From contig AP031357.1 in the NCBI GenBank assembly GCA_037833965.1, positions 8,824,001 to 8,888,000 of the forward strand: a stretch of DNA of 64,000 nt, read 5' to 3'. Shown in pieces: positions 59,920 to 64,000 of this stretch. Made by a program: the position numbers and the translations under genes. The notes beneath the pieces are model-generated. The model had not been told where the DNA came from, did no database searches, and saw only the letters and a list, made by a program, of their open reading frames with translations. The stretch comes from Marchantia polymorpha subsp. ruderalis (lineage: Eukaryota; Streptophyta; Marchantiopsida; Marchantiales; Marchantiaceae). Each line of letters begins with the position of its first letter. Within the stretch, counting starts at the first letter, position 1.

Positions 59920-62900
59920 ATGCAAATCCCCGAGTGGATGACGTCCATGCGGCAGCAGGTCGATTCGTGGGCGCAGCAGCAGCGCGCTGCGTTGAGTGTT
60001 CCTCCCCAGATGACGGGGTGGCCTCCATGGCATTGGCAGTTGAAGCTGCCGTGGCATGAGGATAAGAGAAGGAAGCAGGAGCTGCAGGAAGAGTACAGGA
60101 GGCGGAAGGAGCAAATTGAAGGTTTGTGCGCTGCTTTGAAGGTCGAAAATTTAGCGGAGTTGCAAGATGTGTTAGGCGCCATGGTTCTTGCCGAATGTGT
60201 TTACAAGGTCCGTTTCTCTCGCTCGGCTCGTAACTTCTGTCAGGCACGGCAATTTTTGGAAGTTGAGCAGTTTTCCCGGTCATTCTTTTACCAAATGTAA
60301 ATCACGATTTTCTCAGGGAGGACACTATAGACACACAATTTGAAAGAGATAGGAATCCGAGAGAGTCGCCCTTTAACATGGAAAATTGAAGAATCCATTT
60401 CATGAAAGTAATATGTAGCTGCCATCATGCAGAAATGGGCGTGGGGTGTTTTTCTGCTGCTGGTTCGAAGTTTCCGATTTTCTGAGCTTGGTATGATTTT
60501 TGGATTCCTTGTATCTGGATGTGGACAACATCCGTCTTGATTATTCCTACCCGCCCGTGACCCATTTGCACAAAGAATTAGGTTGTAGTACTTCAGGTGA
60601 TCGAGGATACCCGCTAGCTCAATGGCGTCAGTAGAAATTGGTTCGAGTAAATGGCTTTGAGTCGAACCTTTCTATACCGCACTGAGGTTTACAGGCATGG
60701 GATGTTAGATTTGATTTCTTTTCGGCAATCTTTCAAGTAGTCAGAGCCCCCCGTTAATTAAATGAGTACAAAATGTTAACTTTTCTACGTTGTTCCCACG
60801 ATATTCAACTGTTGAAATCGTTAGCTGCCTCCTTTTGGTTCTACTGTCTTCCGCCTCTGACCAAATCAGTTTGTGTTGCAAGCTATTTGTTTTCGTAATT
60901 GCTTCACGTGCCTTTTTGCTCGAAGTTTGCACATAGACAACCCCCCAGGTCATTCAACTTGCAGAAGCTTCAGACCCCAGATTTCAACTCATTCCGTTTG
61001 TTGAAAATCTTTGCTGTGAAGTACTCTTTAATTTTCACGATTTTGGTTACTTTTTTCGACGTTATGCATCACCTTGTTATTTCTGAAGGATCTCATCGTA
61101 CATCTCGGACTGCCCTTCTTGAAACAGATGTGTTTGAATAACAAACCTACAGTCTCTGTCTGGCAATGAATCGGCGCGTGCTTGAAGGTTCTAAAGTTGA
61201 AAATTGTGAATCTTGTAGAGACCTGATTCGGAGGTGGTACGACATGTGAATATATACAAATCCGACTTCGGAGGGCAACTGGTGTCCTTGCAGCGCATTC
61301 AGCCGTCTTTGGAACACGTTTCACATAGGTAGTCATACTCAGCTGTTCCTGAAAATATTCTTCTTTGTTACGAAAGGACTGAACTGAAATGGGTTTTAAG
61401 TCCATTTAGTCAACAAGGGTCGCTTCGTAACCTGCATACTGATCGTGGAGGAAAGAAATGCCTTGTACTGTAGTCCAGCTTGTCATGTCGCTTGGATGTG
61501 CGGAGTATCTTTGGCATCTGTTCGGGCATGGGTATCTTGGGTGTTCATGAATGTAGTGGTAATTTACGCTACTTTTCATTCGCCCTCTCATACCAGAATC
61601 CAGTCGTCAGGAGTTTGTCTGACGTGAATCAGCGGATCTATGAATTTTTTTTGGGTGCATGGAGAAGCAATTATAACCTTTGGTGAGTATTTTTGTGAGT
61701 CAGCTGTATATATACACTCATATTTCAGAGTTTCGCCAATATATTTATGGCAACGTACTTTTTCAGATATTTATTAGCAGAGGGTGGAGACACGCTGTTC
61801 GCAGCTTTCTCTGGTACCAAGCATATCAAGTGAGTACTGTCTTTATCTGTCATTATCCATGCTGTCATCAATGTGATCGAACCACTTGTTTCTTACCGTT
61901 ATCGCAAAGTATGACCTAAGGGAAATTTCCTTGCCAGTTGTGAGCCGTGTTCAATGTAGTCATTGTTGGAATCAACATCAGAAAGATTACTTGAACTGTA
62001 GGCCATTGGGAGCAATAATCAATCCATGTGCATCAGGGACTACCTAACAGATGCAAACATTCTACAAGAAGCTCTTTTCCATGAAGACGATGTAATAGAC
62101 AACACCCAAGAAGAGCTCGACGGGAGCGACGGCAAGGTTTTAGGTCAAGGAAACCTGAAGCCATCAGGAGGTAGCAAAGATTTGTCAAGCGTATCGACAG
62201 TGAAGGGGAAACCGGGTGGCCGCAAACCTTCCGTTCATCGAGTTCGTTTCTTTCTCTCCCCCTGAATCCAAATGAGGAGAAGAAGTTGTTTTAAATTGTT
62301 TCATTTTATTTGAAGCTTTCAGTTTTACCTCCCTTTGTCCTTGTTAGTAGCGACATCTGACATCCTTACGTGCCTGTTGCAGGGGTTTTACGCCCGTGCG
62401 AGAGGTATACCAGCGGAGGATATATACCGGCTTGCTCAAAAGAAAAACTACAAGCTAGTACTATGTGGGCACTCGCTGGGCGGAGCGGTAAGCTTTTATG
62501 TGGATTTCGCTTCTTCTGTTCATCTCTGAGCATGGAGACTTATTCACGGCAAATGACTAATGTACAGTATATGGTATACAGGTTGCTGTATTGGCAACGC
62601 TTGCGATACTCAAGGCATTTGCCACGCCATCGGTCATGAAAGCAGGCGGGAAGCTACAGATCAAGTGTATAACATTTTCACAGCCTCCGGTTGGAAATCC
62701 TGGGCTTCGAGAGTGAGTATTTTCTCGTCTTCATGCTTCTATTCTTATGAAAGCTTCTCTCTCAGCGGTCTACTATGCAAGTACGGACCTCATACAACGA
62801 GCTATAGTATATTGTCTGATTTGTAACTCTACGAGCACGAAGGACATGCTGCCTTGTTGCTGAATTTGCACTTGCTTTCAGATCTTCAGATGAGAACTTT

Positions 62901-63833
62901 TGCAATGTTGCCATTGCCTAGGTTTTAACTACGATCGTCCTCCTGTTCGAGTGTTCAGTTATGTTCATCGAAAAGGCTGGCAACAACATTTTCGAAGTTA
63001 CTGTATACCAGAAGATTTGGTTCCCCGTCTTTTGTCACCCGGCTATTTTCAGCATTACCGTTCTCCGGTTGACGTAGTAGCAGAAGTTCCACTGATGGAA
63101 GAAGAGAATCGAACCGCTGCTCACTCAGAAAATGGAAACGCTGTGGATAGTGACCGCATGGTTTTAGGGCTAGGACCTTTTTCCAAGTACATGTGGCGGT
63201 TGCCTAGACTTGCTCCTATCGTGGGCACACCGAGGCGTTTTAGGTGGCTCAAAGGGGCACAGGAACAAGAGAAAGTCTTCGGAGGCCAAGAGTCATCTTC
63301 GGACTCAAATACAGAGGTCACGCCCGTGGATATTGAAGAAGAACCAGACGGAGGTGCTTTGACCGTGGTAACATCTGAATCTGAAACTAAGGTTGAACTT
63401 CCTGTGGGAACGGAAAAGGCGATTGTTGTATCCTCGACAAAAGACGGCAAAGGTGGCAATCCTGCCAGTTGGCTGACTACAAGGGTACCACCGTTACCGT
63501 CATATGTACCATTTGGTGAGGTCAGTAATCAGTTTGCGATCATCTTTCTTGGTGAAGGAGTGACTCGTAATTCTTGCTTTGATGTCAGGGGGTCACGTGT
63601 CAAATGTCTTTTCTTTAATATCAAGAGAAATTGGACAGATACTATTCATATCGTCTATGATGGACACCAAAAGCTTCTCTTACTCTTAAGTCATGTTATT
63701 CTGCTGTTTGAGTGTGGGGAATATGGTTCCTCCTCGTTCAGTTTCTGACGTAAGTGTGTTGTTGCAGTTATTCATTCTGGACAGTGGGTCAGTGGAGCAA
63801 TTGTCTGCATCAGAGTTCACGCAGTTGACTTCG
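59920..63833 (+). CDS. Class-3 lipase family protein, N-terminal part (runs off the window)
   Basis: Eight exons (59920-60207, 61219-61328, 61767-61829, 62037-62241, 62383-62487, 62582-62712, 62959-63520, 63768-63833) have GT-AG borders and fitting phases and give 510 residues so far. A donor at 63834 shows that the gene continues beyond 64000. GHSLGGA (251-257) is the nucleophile elbow, with Ser253 as catalytic serine. Asp320 in PEDLVPRL is the likely catalytic aspartate. The histidine should lie downstream or is not identified. Exons 2-3 (DFGGQLVSLQRIQP, GDTLFAAFSGT) and the later VPPLPSYVPFGE block match what I recall of Arabidopsis At3g07400, a roughly 1000-residue lipase-like protein whose second half resembles a GTPase. 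The substrate is unknown. The start is the only ATG before the conserved WMTSM region. It diverges from the trihelix gene. Confidence 0.85.
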
Positions 63834-64000
63834 GTACGTTTCAAAGGCCCTCGTCCAGCGAACTTGGGAGTATGAACTGCTGGTTGACCAAAGTCGGCTG
63901 GTTTAGTTGACTGAAAAACTACAGGATTCTTCGAGTACATGTTTCAAGTCATATTGTTGGGTTCTGGTTGACCCTGGGCATTTGAACGTGACTTCTTTAT

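Noticed and set aside
1-64000. CRISPR arrays, bacterial operons or a plastid/mitochondrial insertion
   Set aside because: No regularly spaced identical repeats with unique spacers, no compact intronless gene clusters and no organellar gene blocks were seen.

Overview
The window reads as nuclear DNA of a land plant. Its intron-containing genes match plant families: a TMKL1-type LRR pseudokinase, a peroxisomal short-chain reductase ending in SKL, an R3H protein, a Myb/REB1-like nucleolar protein, a SIP1-type trihelix factor and a plant class-3 lipase. GT-AG introns run from under 100 nt to over 1 kb. Long AT-rich tracts, GA/CT microsatellites and decayed transposons fill the rest. Nothing fixes the species. 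A bryophyte or other early-diverging land plant is my guess only.

Layout, left to right. 0-2.1 kb is AT-rich DNA with a broken copia-like gag fragment, followed by a perfect 21-bp hairpin. The minus-strand gene TMKL1 occupies 5.2-8.4 kb in two exons. 8.4-24.9 kb holds no gene I can defend; it is GC-rich and repeat-laden to about 10.7 kb, then increasingly AT-rich, with a 25-G run at 16.5 kb. A five-exon minus-strand peroxisomal 2,4-dienoyl-CoA reductase (24.9-27.0 kb) stands head-to-head with an eight-exon plus-strand R3H gene (28.4-31.8 kb). The R3H gene converges on a minus-strand Myb gene whose large first exon (37.5-35.0 kb) is followed by small exons, down to about 32.8 kb, that encode its DNA-binding repeats.

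37.5-44.5 kb has no recognised gene. At 44.5-46.8 kb a tandem array of about 180-bp monomers runs directly into the first ORF of a degenerate L1-like LINE (46.8-50.9 kb). The LINE is interrupted by a 1.1-kb composite of two related inverted-repeat elements. A 417-bp hAT-like MITE with a perfect 8-bp target duplication lies at 53.4-53.9 kb. A minus-strand trihelix gene (56.0-57.3 kb) stands head-to-head with a plus-strand lipase gene that starts at 59.9 kb and runs off the right edge. The spacer between them carries truncated relatives of the MITE flanked by a duplicated stretch of about 62 bp.

The genes do not form a pathway. The most unusual structure is the monomer array sitting immediately upstream of the LINE ORF1, which resembles the monomeric promoters of mouse L1. 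Exon boundaries were worked out by hand from splice signals, reading phase and remembered family sequences; none was checked against transcripts.
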